Source: Sphingomonas sp. LaA6.9 (GTDB taxonomy: Bacteria; Pseudomonadota; Alphaproteobacteria; Sphingomonadales; Sphingomonadaceae). From it: a DNA stretch of 64,000 bases. Below are positions 8,887 to 16,719 of the stretch, in pieces. Position 1 is the stretch's first letter. Every line of letters begins with the position of its first letter. A model generated the notes under the pieces. The model saw nothing but the letters and a program-made list of their open reading frames with translations, ran no database searches and was not told the DNA's origin. The translations under genes were made by a program, and so were the position numbers. The stretch spans positions 62,001-126,000 of the forward strand of contig NZ_JAKVIO010000005.1 in NCBI RefSeq assembly GCF_022601895.1. The letters run 5' to 3'.

Positions 8887-10293
8887 TTACCGCGCCAGTT
8901 CGGCGAGGCGTCGGCAGTCGGCCTCGAGGCTCCTCGACGAAATGTTGGTGACCCCGAGAAGCAGCCCCTGCCTGCTGGCCCCGCCGCTATACCAGGGAGA
9001 AAGCGGCGCGGGAGCAAGTCCATAGGGCAGCGCCTTCAGCGCGACGTCAATGTCGGACGCATCAGAACGCATCGTCGCGACGACGGCCAGGCCCGCGTTG
9101 GCGCTGATCCGGAGCGTGTCGGCGGCGACGTCCGAAAGGCACCGGGTGATTGCCTGTCGCTGTGCGTGATAGAGCCGCTTCATCCGCCTGAGGTGGCGCA
9201 AATGGTGCCCCTCGCGCAGAAACTCGGCCACCGCCCGCTGCACGGCCGCGGTCGGCGCTGGCGCCAGACAGGCGGCCACGTCGCCGAACAGCCGCATGAG
9301 CTCCGGAGGCACGACGAGAAATCCGAGCCTGAGCGTCGGGCTGATCGTCTTGCTGAAGGTGCCCGCGTGCAAGACCCGACCTTTGCGGTCCAGTGACGCC
9401 AGCGCCGGTGCCGCGCGTCCCTTGAGCTGCAATTCGCTGAGATAATCGTCCTCGATGATCCACGCACCGTTTCGTTCCGCCCAGGCCAGCAAGGCGAGGC
9501 GCCGCGACAGGGACATGGTGATGCCAAGCGGCGCCTGCTGCCCCGGCGTCACGACCGCGAGCGCCGCAGACGGCGCCAGCTCGATGCCACGATCGACCTG
9601 CAGCCCCTGTTCATCGACGTCCACCGCGACGACGTCCATGCCGGCCAGAGCCAGGGCGGTTCGCGTGAGTGGAAAGCCGGGATTTTCCATCCAGGCCTGC
9701 CCGCCTTCGAGCCGCAGCCCGCGCACCACGAGCCCCAGCGCACCCGAATAGCCCGCGGTGATCAGGATCTGCGATGGTGAACACCGGATCCCGCGCGCGA
9801 TCGCCAGATATGCGGCGATCTCGGCGCGAAGCATCGGGTCGCCTCTGGGATCCGGATAGGCCACCGGCGCGGCCGCTGCGGCGCGCGCGCCCCGGACCAT
9901 CAGGCGTGACCAGAGTATCGACGGGAAGGCCGCTTGCGAAGGCACGCCCATCTGGAACGATAGCGGCGCAGTGCCGAAACCGTGGTACAGTTCGGGAAGC
10001 GGAGGCGCTTCGGGTGGCGACGTATCGACGCGACGCGCCGGCAAATGCCGCGCGACCCGCGTTCCGGCCGCCCCCATGCCAATCGCGAACTGTTCGTCGA
10101 TGAGCCGCTCATACGCCCCGCGCACCGTGCCCCGGGCCACGCCCAGTTGCGCAGACAGGTCGCGCCATGATGGCAGCCGCGACCCGGGAGCGATCGTGCC
10201 TTCCTCGATACCCGCCCGCAGCACGCGGTAGATCTGCGACGCGAGGGGAACCCTGGCGTCGCGATCAATATCGACCGTGAGCTGTTGCGCCAT
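8887..10293 (-). CDS. MocR/PdxR-type regulator (GntR HTH fused to aminotransferase domain)
   Basis: 468 residues from the ATG at 10293 (an in-frame ATG at 10329 would add 12 residues; neither has a clear ribosome site). Residues 1-75 form a GntR winged helix (PLASQIYRVLRAGIEEGTIA, then LPSWRDLSAQLGVARGTVRG). A linker leads to a class I aminotransferase-like domain with SGALGLVVRGL, IIEDDYLSEL and the PLP lysine in HAGTFSKTISPTLR. MocR proteins use PLP or an amino compound as effector. It is divergent from the cupin-AhpD-msrB-msrA operon, whose regulator it most likely is, and convergent with the gene at 8150 (8-base gap). Confidence 0.9.
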   Translation of the reverse strand: MAQQLTVDIDRDARVPLASQIYRVLRAGIEEGTIAPGSRLPSWRDLSAQLGVARGTVRGAYERLIDEQFAIGMGAAGTRVARHLPARRVDTSPPEAPPLPELYHGFGTAPLSFQMGVPSQAAFPSILWSRLMVRGARAAAAAPVAYPDPRGDPMLRAEIAAYLAIARGIRCSPSQILITAGYSGALGLVVRGLRLEGGQAWMENPGFPLTRTALALAGMDVVAVDVDEQGLQVDRGIELAPSAALAVVTPGQQAPLGITMSLSRRLALLAWAERNGAWIIEDDYLSELQLKGRAAPALASLDRKGRVLHAGTFSKTISPTLRLGFLVVPPELMRLFGDVAACLAPAPTAAVQRAVAEFLREGHHLRHLRRMKRLYHAQRQAITRCLSDVAADTLRISANAGLAVVATMRSDASDIDVALKALPYGLAPAPLSPWYSGGASRQGLLLGVTNISSRSLEADCRRLAELAR

Positions 10294-10388
10294 CCGCCGA
10301 TGGTACACAAAAAAACACCGTTCTTGCATCTGTTTTATGAACCGACGGAGGTCCAGTTTCGCTTCATCAAAATCGATGGAGAAACATC

Positions 10389-10808
10389 ATGAAGCATTTT
10401 TCAGTCTATGCCGCGCTTGCCGCGACGCTCCTTTTTCCCGGCGCGGTCTCCGCGCATCGGACAGAGATCCACGAAACGGTGACCGTTGCCGCCGAACAGG
10501 CCATCGCGAACGTGCCGGGCAAGCGGCTGGTATCGCTGATCGTGGACTATCCGCCCGACGCCAGGTCCGTGCCGCACCGTCATGCGGGTTCCGCGTTCAT
10601 CTATGCGCACGTCCTGAGCGGCGAGATCCGCAGTCAGGTCAACGACGGGCCGATGCGGGTCTACCGCCCGGGCGAGGGCTGGTTCGAGAATCCCGGCTCG
10701 CATCACCGGGTGAGTGAAAACGCCAGCAAGACCGAACCCGCTCGCCTGCTCGCGGTCTTCATCGTCGATGAAGGCGATGACCAGCTGACGACCCCTGACG
10801 GTCACTGA
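10389..10808 (+). CDS. Exported cupin-domain protein
   Basis: 139 residues with a Sec signal peptide (MKHFSVYAALAATLLFPGAV, cleaved after VSA). The single cupin barrel shows PHRHAGSAFIYAHVLSGEI, with two histidines and a following acidic residue as possible metal ligands, then YRPGEGWFENPGSHHRVSEN, the second cupin motif with further histidines. It resembles exported cupins next to MocR regulators and AhpD-like genes. The likely role is metal-dependent, perhaps oxidant-linked, in the periplasm; substrate unknown. First gene of an operon with AhpD-like, msrB and msrA genes, divergent from the MocR regulator. Confidence 0.8.
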   Translation: MKHFSVYAALAATLLFPGAVSAHRTEIHETVTVAAEQAIANVPGKRLVSLIVDYPPDARSVPHRHAGSAFIYAHVLSGEIRSQVNDGPMRVYRPGEGWFENPGSHHRVSENASKTEPARLLAVFIVDEGDDQLTTPDGH

Positions 10809-10834
10809 TCCTCACACAATTCAAGGAATTACTT

Positions 10835-11287
10835 ATGACGGAACGTCTGAACTACAACGCAGCATCCCCCACAGGCATGAAAGCGCTGGGGGCGGTGTAT
10901 GGATATGTCGCGCAGTCGGGCTTGCCCGGCCGCCTCATCGATCTGGTGTATCTTCGCGCGTCGCAACTGAATGGATGCGCTTATTGCATCGACATGCATT
11001 CGCGTGACCTCATCAAGCAAGGCATGTCGGTCGAGCATCTGGTTCTTGTCCCCGCGTGGCGCGAGGCGGGAACGATCTTCTCCGACAAGGAACGGGCGGC
11101 GCTGGCCTGGGCCGAAGAGGTGACGCTCGTCGCTTCGACCGGTGTTTCAGGCGCCGCCTATGAGGCCGCCAGCGAGCATTTCAGCGAGAAGGAACTCGCC
11201 GATCTGACGATCGCAGTCGGCCTGATGAATGCCTATAACCGCATGGCCATCAGCTTCCGGGCAACGCCGCTCGCCGCTGCCGCCTGA
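10835..11287 (+). CDS. Carboxymuconolactone-decarboxylase / AhpD-like protein
   Basis: 150 residues, all helical in character. The family signature is [20 protein letters not shown]: the CxxC pair (Cys-Ala-Tyr-Cys) with a histidine 4 residues on is the redox site of AhpD-like alkylhydroperoxidases. ALAWAEEVT and [19 protein letters not shown] complete the conserved core. It would reduce peroxides or act as a thiol-disulfide partner. It lies 26 bases after the cupin gene and about 95 before msrB, so it is probably co-transcribed with them, which fits a peroxide or methionine-oxidation response. Confidence 0.85.
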   Translation: MTERLNYNAASPTGMKALGAVYGYVAQSGLPGRLIDLVYLRASQLNGCAYCIDMHSRDLIKQGMSVEHLVLVPAWREAGTIFSDKERAALAWAEEVTLVASTGVSGAAYEAASEHFSEKELADLTIAVGLMNAYNRMAISFRATPLAAAA

Positions 11288-11381
11288 TCCCCGGGCGCGG
11301 GCGCGAGACATCCGGATTGCTCCCACGAGCTTCGACGCTCGCGTGTCCGCGCCCCACCAGAAGCACTCGAAAGGACTGAAC

Positions 11382-11849
11382 ATGAAGAAGAACAAAACCA
11401 CGACCAGTTATCGCAAATCGGAAGAGGCGATCTCCGATCTCTCGCCCGAGCAGTTCAGGGTCACGCAACAGAACGGCACCGAACGCCCCGGAACCGGCGA
11501 GTATCTTCACAACAAGATGCCCGGCATTTATGTCGACGTCGTATCGGGCGAACCACTGTTCGCGTCCACCGACAAGTTCGACTCGGGCTCGGGCTGGCCC
11601 AGTTTCACCAAACCCATCGAACCCGCGCACGTAAACGAAGTGCGAGACTCGTCGCACGGCATGGACCGTGTGGAGGTTCGCTCGGCAAATGGCGACAGCC
11701 ATCTCGGCCACGTCTTCCCGGATGGCCCTTCCGATCGCGGCGGCCTGCGCTACTGCATCAATTCGGCCTCGCTGCGCTTCATCCACCGGGATGACATGGT
11801 GGCGGAAGGCTATGGCGCGTATCTCGATCAGGTGGGAGATGGGTCATGA
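11382..11849 (+). CDS. msrB: Peptide-methionine (R)-S-oxide reductase
   Basis: 155 residues from the ATG at 11382, preceded by AAAGGAC. The SelR domain is complete: [20 protein letters not shown] at the start, [27 protein letters not shown], and [11 protein letters not shown] with the catalytic Cys near residue 125. The two CxxC pairs that hold structural zinc in many MsrB proteins are absent, so this is the zinc-free form. It reduces methionine-R-sulfoxide in proteins, probably in the cytoplasm (no signal peptide). The stop overlaps the msrA start by 4 bases. Confidence 0.95.
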   Translation: MKKNKTTTSYRKSEEAISDLSPEQFRVTQQNGTERPGTGEYLHNKMPGIYVDVVSGEPLFASTDKFDSGSGWPSFTKPIEPAHVNEVRDSSHGMDRVEVRSANGDSHLGHVFPDGPSDRGGLRYCINSASLRFIHRDDMVAEGYGAYLDQVGDGS

Positions 11850-12352
11850 CCGTCGAACGCGCCATACTCGCGGGCGGCTGTTTCTGGGGCATGCAGCAAC
11901 TGATACGGCGCCTGCCCGGCGTCCTCGGCTCCCGCGTCGGCTATAGCGGGGGCGATACGCCCAACGCCACCTATCGGGATCATGGTGACCACGCCGAAGC
12001 CCTCGAAATCACTTTCGATCCCGATGAGATCAGCTTCCGCACGATTCTGGAATATTTCTTCCAGATCCACGACCCCTCGACCGTGGACCGCCAAGGCAAT
12101 GACCGCGGCCGCAGCTATCGCTCGGCGATCTTCTACACGAGCGACGCGCAACAGCAGATCGCGCGGGAAACGATCCTCGATGTCGAGGCATCCGGCCTCT
12201 GGCCCGGCAAGGTCGTGACCGAACTGTCGCCCGCGGGCGACTTCTGGGAGGCCGAGATCGAGCACCAGGACTATCTGGAGCATTATCCGAGCGGCTACAC
12301 CTGCCACTTCGTGCGCCCCGGCTGGAAGCTCCCATCGCGCATGAGTGCCTGA
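11846..12352 (+). CDS. msrA: Peptide-methionine (S)-S-oxide reductase
   Basis: 168 residues. The catalytic motif GGCFWG puts the nucleophilic cysteine at residue 12. [15 protein letters not shown] and [10 protein letters not shown] are the other conserved MsrA segments. Only one further cysteine occurs, near the C-terminus (YTCHF), where it could act as the resolving residue. The enzyme repairs the S-diastereomer and complements MsrB encoded just upstream with an ATGA overlap. The strong hairpin 5 bases past the stop probably closes the operon. Confidence 0.95.
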   Translation: MTVERAILAGGCFWGMQQLIRRLPGVLGSRVGYSGGDTPNATYRDHGDHAEALEITFDPDEISFRTILEYFFQIHDPSTVDRQGNDRGRSYRSAIFYTSDAQQQIARETILDVEASGLWPGKVVTELSPAGDFWEAEIEHQDYLEHYPSGYTCHFVRPGWKLPSRMSA

Positions 12353-12357
12353 ACAAT

Positions 12358-12380
12358 GCGGGGGTCCGCAGGACCCCCGC
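12358..12380. terminator. GC-rich hairpin between msrA and the Lrp gene, probable bidirectional terminator
   Basis: GCGGGGGTCC (12358-12367) and GGACCCCCGC (12371-12380) form a perfect 10-bp stem with a GCA loop, just after the msrA stop and between convergent genes. There is no T-run on either side, so intrinsic strength is uncertain. Confidence 0.55.
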
Positions 12381-12445
12381 CACACCAACCGGCGCCATCG
12401 CAGCGATCTTGTACCAGCCGCATTGGCATACCTTGAAACCGTGCC

Positions 12446-12919
12446 CTAGATTGCCCCCTCTTTCACCGCTTCCATCGCGACAAAGGTCGATGTGCTGGCC
12501 ACATGGGGCAGGCTTGATATCTTTTCGCCCAGCACGGCGCGATACTTCTTGATGTCGGTTGTGCGGACCTTCAGGAGATAGTCGAAGCTGCTCGCGATCA
12601 TATGGCACTCCTCGACCTCCCTGATCCTGCGGACAGCACGATTGAATTCATCGAGCGCGTGCTCGCGCGTGTCGGACAGCTTCACCTCCGCGAAGGCGAT
12701 ATGATCCATCCCGAGCTTCGCGGGATTCACGACCGCCCGAAATCCCAGGATGAAGCCCTCGTCCATCAATCGTTTGAGGCGGACCTGGCATGGCGTCTTG
12801 GACAGCCCGACACGCGCGGCGAGTTCGGTCACCGGGATACGGCCATCCTGCATCAGGATGTCGATCATCTTGAGATCGAAACCGTCCAATTGCCTAACAC
12901 TTGTCTCTTCTTCGGGCAT
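12446..12919 (-). CDS. Lrp/AsnC-family regulator, PutR-like
   Basis: 157 residues from the ATG at 12919 (a GTG at 12928 is possible). The N-terminal helix-turn-helix reads MIDILMQDGRIPVTELAARV followed by GLSKTPCQVRLKRLMDEGFI. The C-terminal RAM domain runs through VVNPAKLGMDHIAFAEV and ECHMIASSFDYLLKVRTTD. It is divergent from putA, the arrangement of PutR, the proline-responsive Lrp-type activator of putA in alphaproteobacteria. The PutA here has no DNA-binding domain of its own, which supports that reading. The 118-base gap contains a dyad (12983-12997). Confidence 0.88.
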   Translation of the reverse strand: MPEEETSVRQLDGFDLKMIDILMQDGRIPVTELAARVGLSKTPCQVRLKRLMDEGFILGFRAVVNPAKLGMDHIAFAEVKLSDTREHALDEFNRAVRRIREVEECHMIASSFDYLLKVRTTDIKKYRAVLGEKISSLPHVASTSTFVAMEAVKEGAI

Positions 12920-12982
12920 TTTACTCACAATTCCGTCAAAAATCAGGTGATACGCCTGCTTCATAGGGCAGCATAAGTCTGA

Positions 12983-12997
12983 ATGCCAGAGCGGCAT
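12983..12997. promoter_or_regulatory. Dyad in the putA/Lrp intergenic region, candidate PutR site
   Basis: ATGCC (12983-12987) and GGCAT (12993-12997) form an imperfectly extended dyad with a 5-base spacer in the middle of the divergent promoter region, and an AT-rich TAATAT (13002-13007) lies beside it. Lrp-type proteins bind such weak dyads, often several per promoter. Inferred from position only. Confidence 0.3.
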
Positions 12998-13037
12998 CTG
13001 CTAATATCGCGATCAGAACCCAGACGAGAGTGCAGCC

Positions 13038-16000
13038 ATGCCGAACACCGCCCCCCGCGCGCCGGTCTTTTCGAGTTTCGCCCCAACCATTCACGAGCAA
13101 ACGCCACTGCGTCAGGCGATCACCGCGGCCTATCGCCGCAGCGAGCCCGAATGTCTCGTACCGCTGGTCGAGCAGGCGACGTTGCCCGAGACGGTAATAT
13201 CGGCCGCCGCGCTCACGGCTTTCGAGCTGATCACCGCACTGCGCGCCAAGCACAAGGGGACCGGCGTCGAGGGTCTGGTCCAGGAATATGCGCTGTCGAG
13301 CCAGGAAGGCGTGGCGCTGATGTGCCTCGCCGAAGCGCTGCTGCGCATACCCGATGAAGCGACGCGCGACGCGCTGATCCGCGACAAGATCGCCGACGGC
13401 GACTGGAAGGCGCATCTGGGCGGCGGCCGTTCTCTTTTCGTGAATGCAGCCACCTGGGGGCTGGTCGTCACGGGCAAGCTCACAAGCAGCGTCAATGACA
13501 GCGGCCTCGGCGCAGCACTCACCCGCCTGATCGCGCGCTGCGGCGAACCCGTGATCCGGCGTGGCGTCGACATGGCGATGCGGATGATGGGCGAACAGTT
13601 CGTGACGGGCGAGACGATCGCCGACGCGCTCAGGCGCGCGCGCCCGCTCGAGCAGCGGGGCTTCGCGTATAGCTACGACATGCTGGGCGAAGCGGCGACG
13701 ACCGCGGCCGATGCCGCGCGCTATTATGCCGATTATGAACGCGCGATCCACGCGATCGGCGCGGCCTCGGCGGGGCGCGGCATCTATGCGGGGCCGGGAA
13801 TCTCGATCAAGCTCTCGGCGCTGCATCCACGCTACGCACGCGCGCAGGCCGACCGCGTCATGGGCGAGCTTCTGCCCAATGTGAAGGCGCTCGCCACGAT
13901 CGCGAAGTCCTACGACATCGGCCTCAACATCGATGCCGAGGAAGCCGACCGGCTCGAGCTGTCGCTCGATTTGCTCGAGGAGCTGGCGCTCGATCCCGAT
14001 CTCGCGGGCTGGGACGGGCTCGGCTTCGTCGTCCAGGCCTATGGCAAGCGCTGCCCCTATGTGCTCGACTATATCATCGATCTCGCCCGGCGTGCAGGGC
14101 GGCGGATCATGGTACGGCTGGTCAAAGGCGCCTATTGGGATGCCGAGATCAAGCGCGCGCAGGTTGACGGCCTCGCCGATTTTCCCGTCTATACGCGCAA
14201 GATCCACACCGACGTCGCCTATGTCGCGTGCGCGCGCAAGCTGCTCGCCGCAACCGATGTGGTCTTCCCGCAGTTCGCCACGCACAACGCGCAGACGCTG
14301 GCGACGATCTATCACATGGCCGGGCCCGATTTCGCGATCGGCAAGTACGAGTTCCAGTGCCTGCACGGGATGGGCGAGCCGCTCTATGACGAGGTTGTCG
14401 GCAAGGACAAGCTCGACCGCCCGTGCCGCATCTATGCGCCCGTCGGCACGCACGAAACGCTGCTCGCCTATCTCGTCCGGCGCCTCCTCGAAAACGGCGC
14501 CAATTCCTCCTTCGTGAACCGTATCTCCGATCCCGACGTGCCGGTATCGGAACTGATCGCCGACCCCGTCGCGCGTGTCCGCGCCATGCCCGTCATCGGC
14601 GCGAAGCACGATCTGATCGCGCTTCCGGCGCAACTCTATGGCGAACGCGCCAACAGCGCCGGCCTTGATCTCTCGAACGAAGCGCAGCTCGCAAGCCTCG
14701 ACGAGGCGCTGCGCGCAAGCGTGGCGATCGACTGGCGTGCAGTCCCCGCCGGGCGCAATGGCGATGAGGGCGCGCAGCCTGTCCGCAATCCTGCGGATCA
14801 CGCTGATCTGGTCGGTACGGTCATCCACGCTTCGGCCGGGGATGTTGCCCGCGCCATGTCGCACGCGCAGGCGGCGCTGGCGCACTGGTCGTCAGTGCCC
14901 CCCGCCGAACGTGCCGCGCGGCTCGAGCGCGCGGCTGTCATCATGCAGGATCGCATGCCGACGCTGCTGGGCCTGATCATGCGCGAGGCGGGCAAGTCGC
15001 TGCCCAACGCGATCGCCGAGGTGCGCGAGGCCGTCGACTTCCTAGGCTACTACGCGCAACAGGCGCGGCGCACGCTCGGCCCCGTCCATGCGCCGCTGGG
15101 CGCAGTGACATGCATCAGCCCGTGGAACTTCCCGCTGGCGATCTTCACCGGGCAGATCGCCGCCGCGCTCGTCGCGGGCAATACGGTACTGGCCAAGCCC
15201 GCCGAGGAAACGCCGCTGATCGCGGCCGAAGGTGTCCGCATTCTCCACGAGGCTGGCATTCCCGCCGATGTGCTTCAGCTGCTTCCCGGTGAGGGCGATG
15301 TCGGCGCCGCGCTGGTCGCAGCGCCCGAAACCGCCGCAGTCATGTTCACGGGCTCGACCGAGGTCGCGCGGCTGATCCAGAAGCAGCTCGCCGTTCGCGT
15401 TTCGGCGACGGGCAAGCCGGTGCCGCTGATCGCCGAGACGGGCGGCCAGAATGCGATGATCGTCGATTCCTCGGCGCTGGCCGAACAGGTAGTCGGCGAT
15501 GTCATCGCCTCGGCCTTCGACAGCGCGGGCCAGCGCTGCTCGGCGCTGCGCGTACTCTGCCTGCAGGAAGAGGTGGCCGACCGGATCCTCGACATGCTCA
15601 AGGGTGCGCTCAGGGAACTGAGCATCGGCCGCACCGACCGGCTGAGTACCGATGTCGGTCCCGTCATCACCGCCGAGGCCAGGGCCAATATCGAGGCGCA
15701 TATCGAGCGCATGAAGAAGCTCGGCCATCCCGTCGAGCAGATCGCGCTTGCCGGCGAGACGCTGCATGGCACCTTCGTGCCGCCGACGATCATCGAACTC
15801 GACACGCTCGCCGATCTGACGCGCGAGGTGTTCGGGCCCGTGCTCCACGTCATCCGCTATCGCCGCAGCAAGCTCGACGCGCTGATCGATCAGATCAACG
15901 CCAGCGGCTATGGGCTTACCTTTGGTCTCCACACGCGGCTCGACGAGACGGTGGCGCATGTCACCGGACGCGTTCAGGCGGGCAATCTCTACATCAACCG

Positions 16001-16703
16001 CAACATCATCGGCGCGGTGGTCGGGGTTCAGCCCTTTGGCGGCCGCGGCCTTTCGGGCACCGGTCCCAAGGCGGGAGGCCCGCTCTATCTCGGCCGGCTG
16101 GTGACGGTCGCGCCGGTGCCTCCGCAGCACAGCTCGAGCAAGACCGATGCCGCGCTGCTCGATTATGCGGCATGGCTCGACGATGCCGGGCACGGCCAGT
16201 CCGCGGACCGCGCACGCCAACTGGGCGACCAGTCGGCGCTTGGCCTCGAGATCGAACTGCCCGGCCCCGTGGGAGAGAGGAACCTCTACGCGCTGCACCC
16301 GCGCGGACGCATCCTGCTGATGCCGCAAACCGAACTGGGCTTGCGCGATCAGGTGGCAGCGGTGCTCGCGACGGGCAACCACGCAGTGATCCACGCGCCC
16401 CGGGCACTTCTGGCCGCACTCGACGGCGCACCGGCAAGCGTCGCGGCACGCATCGCATGGCACGATGACTGGGCGCAGCAGGGCCCCTATGCGGGCGCGC
16501 TGGTCGAGGGCGATGCCGAAAGGATCATCGCCACCCAGGCCGAGATCGCCGCCCTGCCCGGCCCGATCGTGCTGACGCAGACGTCGCGCGGCGACAGCTC
16601 GGCGTCCGCCGATTATTGCCTGCAATGGCTGCTCGAAGAGGTGTCGACGTCGATCAACACGACCGCGGCCGGAGGCAATGCCAGCCTGATGTCGATCGGT
16701 TAG
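13038..16703 (+). CDS. putA: Bifunctional proline dehydrogenase / glutamate-semialdehyde dehydrogenase
   Basis: 1221 residues. The N-terminal half is the FAD-dependent proline dehydrogenase barrel (GPGISIKLSALHPRY, then VRLVKGAYWDAEIK and FATHNAQTL). The C-terminal half is an aldehyde dehydrogenase: ISPWNFPLAIFTGQ, VMFTGSTEVA, the ETGGQNAMIV glutamate region, and DSAGQRCSALRVLC with the catalytic cysteine. About 170 further residues follow, the extra C-terminal domain of long PutA proteins. It oxidises proline to glutamate. There is no N-terminal ribbon-helix-helix, so it is not a self-repressor, and control should come from the divergent Lrp-type gene. Convergent with the TIR gene. Confidence 0.97.
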   Translation: MPNTAPRAPVFSSFAPTIHEQTPLRQAITAAYRRSEPECLVPLVEQATLPETVISAAALTAFELITALRAKHKGTGVEGLVQEYALSSQEGVALMCLAEALLRIPDEATRDALIRDKIADGDWKAHLGGGRSLFVNAATWGLVVTGKLTSSVNDSGLGAALTRLIARCGEPVIRRGVDMAMRMMGEQFVTGETIADALRRARPLEQRGFAYSYDMLGEAATTAADAARYYADYERAIHAIGAASAGRGIYAGPGISIKLSALHPRYARAQADRVMGELLPNVKALATIAKSYDIGLNIDAEEADRLELSLDLLEELALDPDLAGWDGLGFVVQAYGKRCPYVLDYIIDLARRAGRRIMVRLVKGAYWDAEIKRAQVDGLADFPVYTRKIHTDVAYVACARKLLAATDVVFPQFATHNAQTLATIYHMAGPDFAIGKYEFQCLHGMGEPLYDEVVGKDKLDRPCRIYAPVGTHETLLAYLVRRLLENGANSSFVNRISDPDVPVSELIADPVARVRAMPVIGAKHDLIALPAQLYGERANSAGLDLSNEAQLASLDEALRASVAIDWRAVPAGRNGDEGAQPVRNPADHADLVGTVIHASAGDVARAMSHAQAALAHWSSVPPAERAARLERAAVIMQDRMPTLLGLIMREAGKSLPNAIAEVREAVDFLGYYAQQARRTLGPVHAPLGAVTCISPWNFPLAIFTGQIAAALVAGNTVLAKPAEETPLIAAEGVRILHEAGIPADVLQLLPGEGDVGAALVAAPETAAVMFTGSTEVARLIQKQLAVRVSATGKPVPLIAETGGQNAMIVDSSALAEQVVGDVIASAFDSAGQRCSALRVLCLQEEVADRILDMLKGALRELSIGRTDRLSTDVGPVITAEARANIEAHIERMKKLGHPVEQIALAGETLHGTFVPPTIIELDTLADLTREVFGPVLHVIRYRRSKLDALIDQINASGYGLTFGLHTRLDETVAHVTGRVQAGNLYINRNIIGAVVGVQPFGGRGLSGTGPKAGGPLYLGRLVTVAPVPPQHSSSKTDAALLDYAAWLDDAGHGQSADRARQLGDQSALGLEIELPGPVGERNLYALHPRGRILLMPQTELGLRDQVAAVLATGNHAVIHAPRALLAALDGAPASVAARIAWHDDWAQQGPYAGALVEGDAERIIATQAEIAALPGPIVLTQTSRGDSSASADYCLQWLLEEVSTSINTTAAGGNASLMSIG

Positions 16704-16719
16704 GGCAGGAAGCGCCGCG

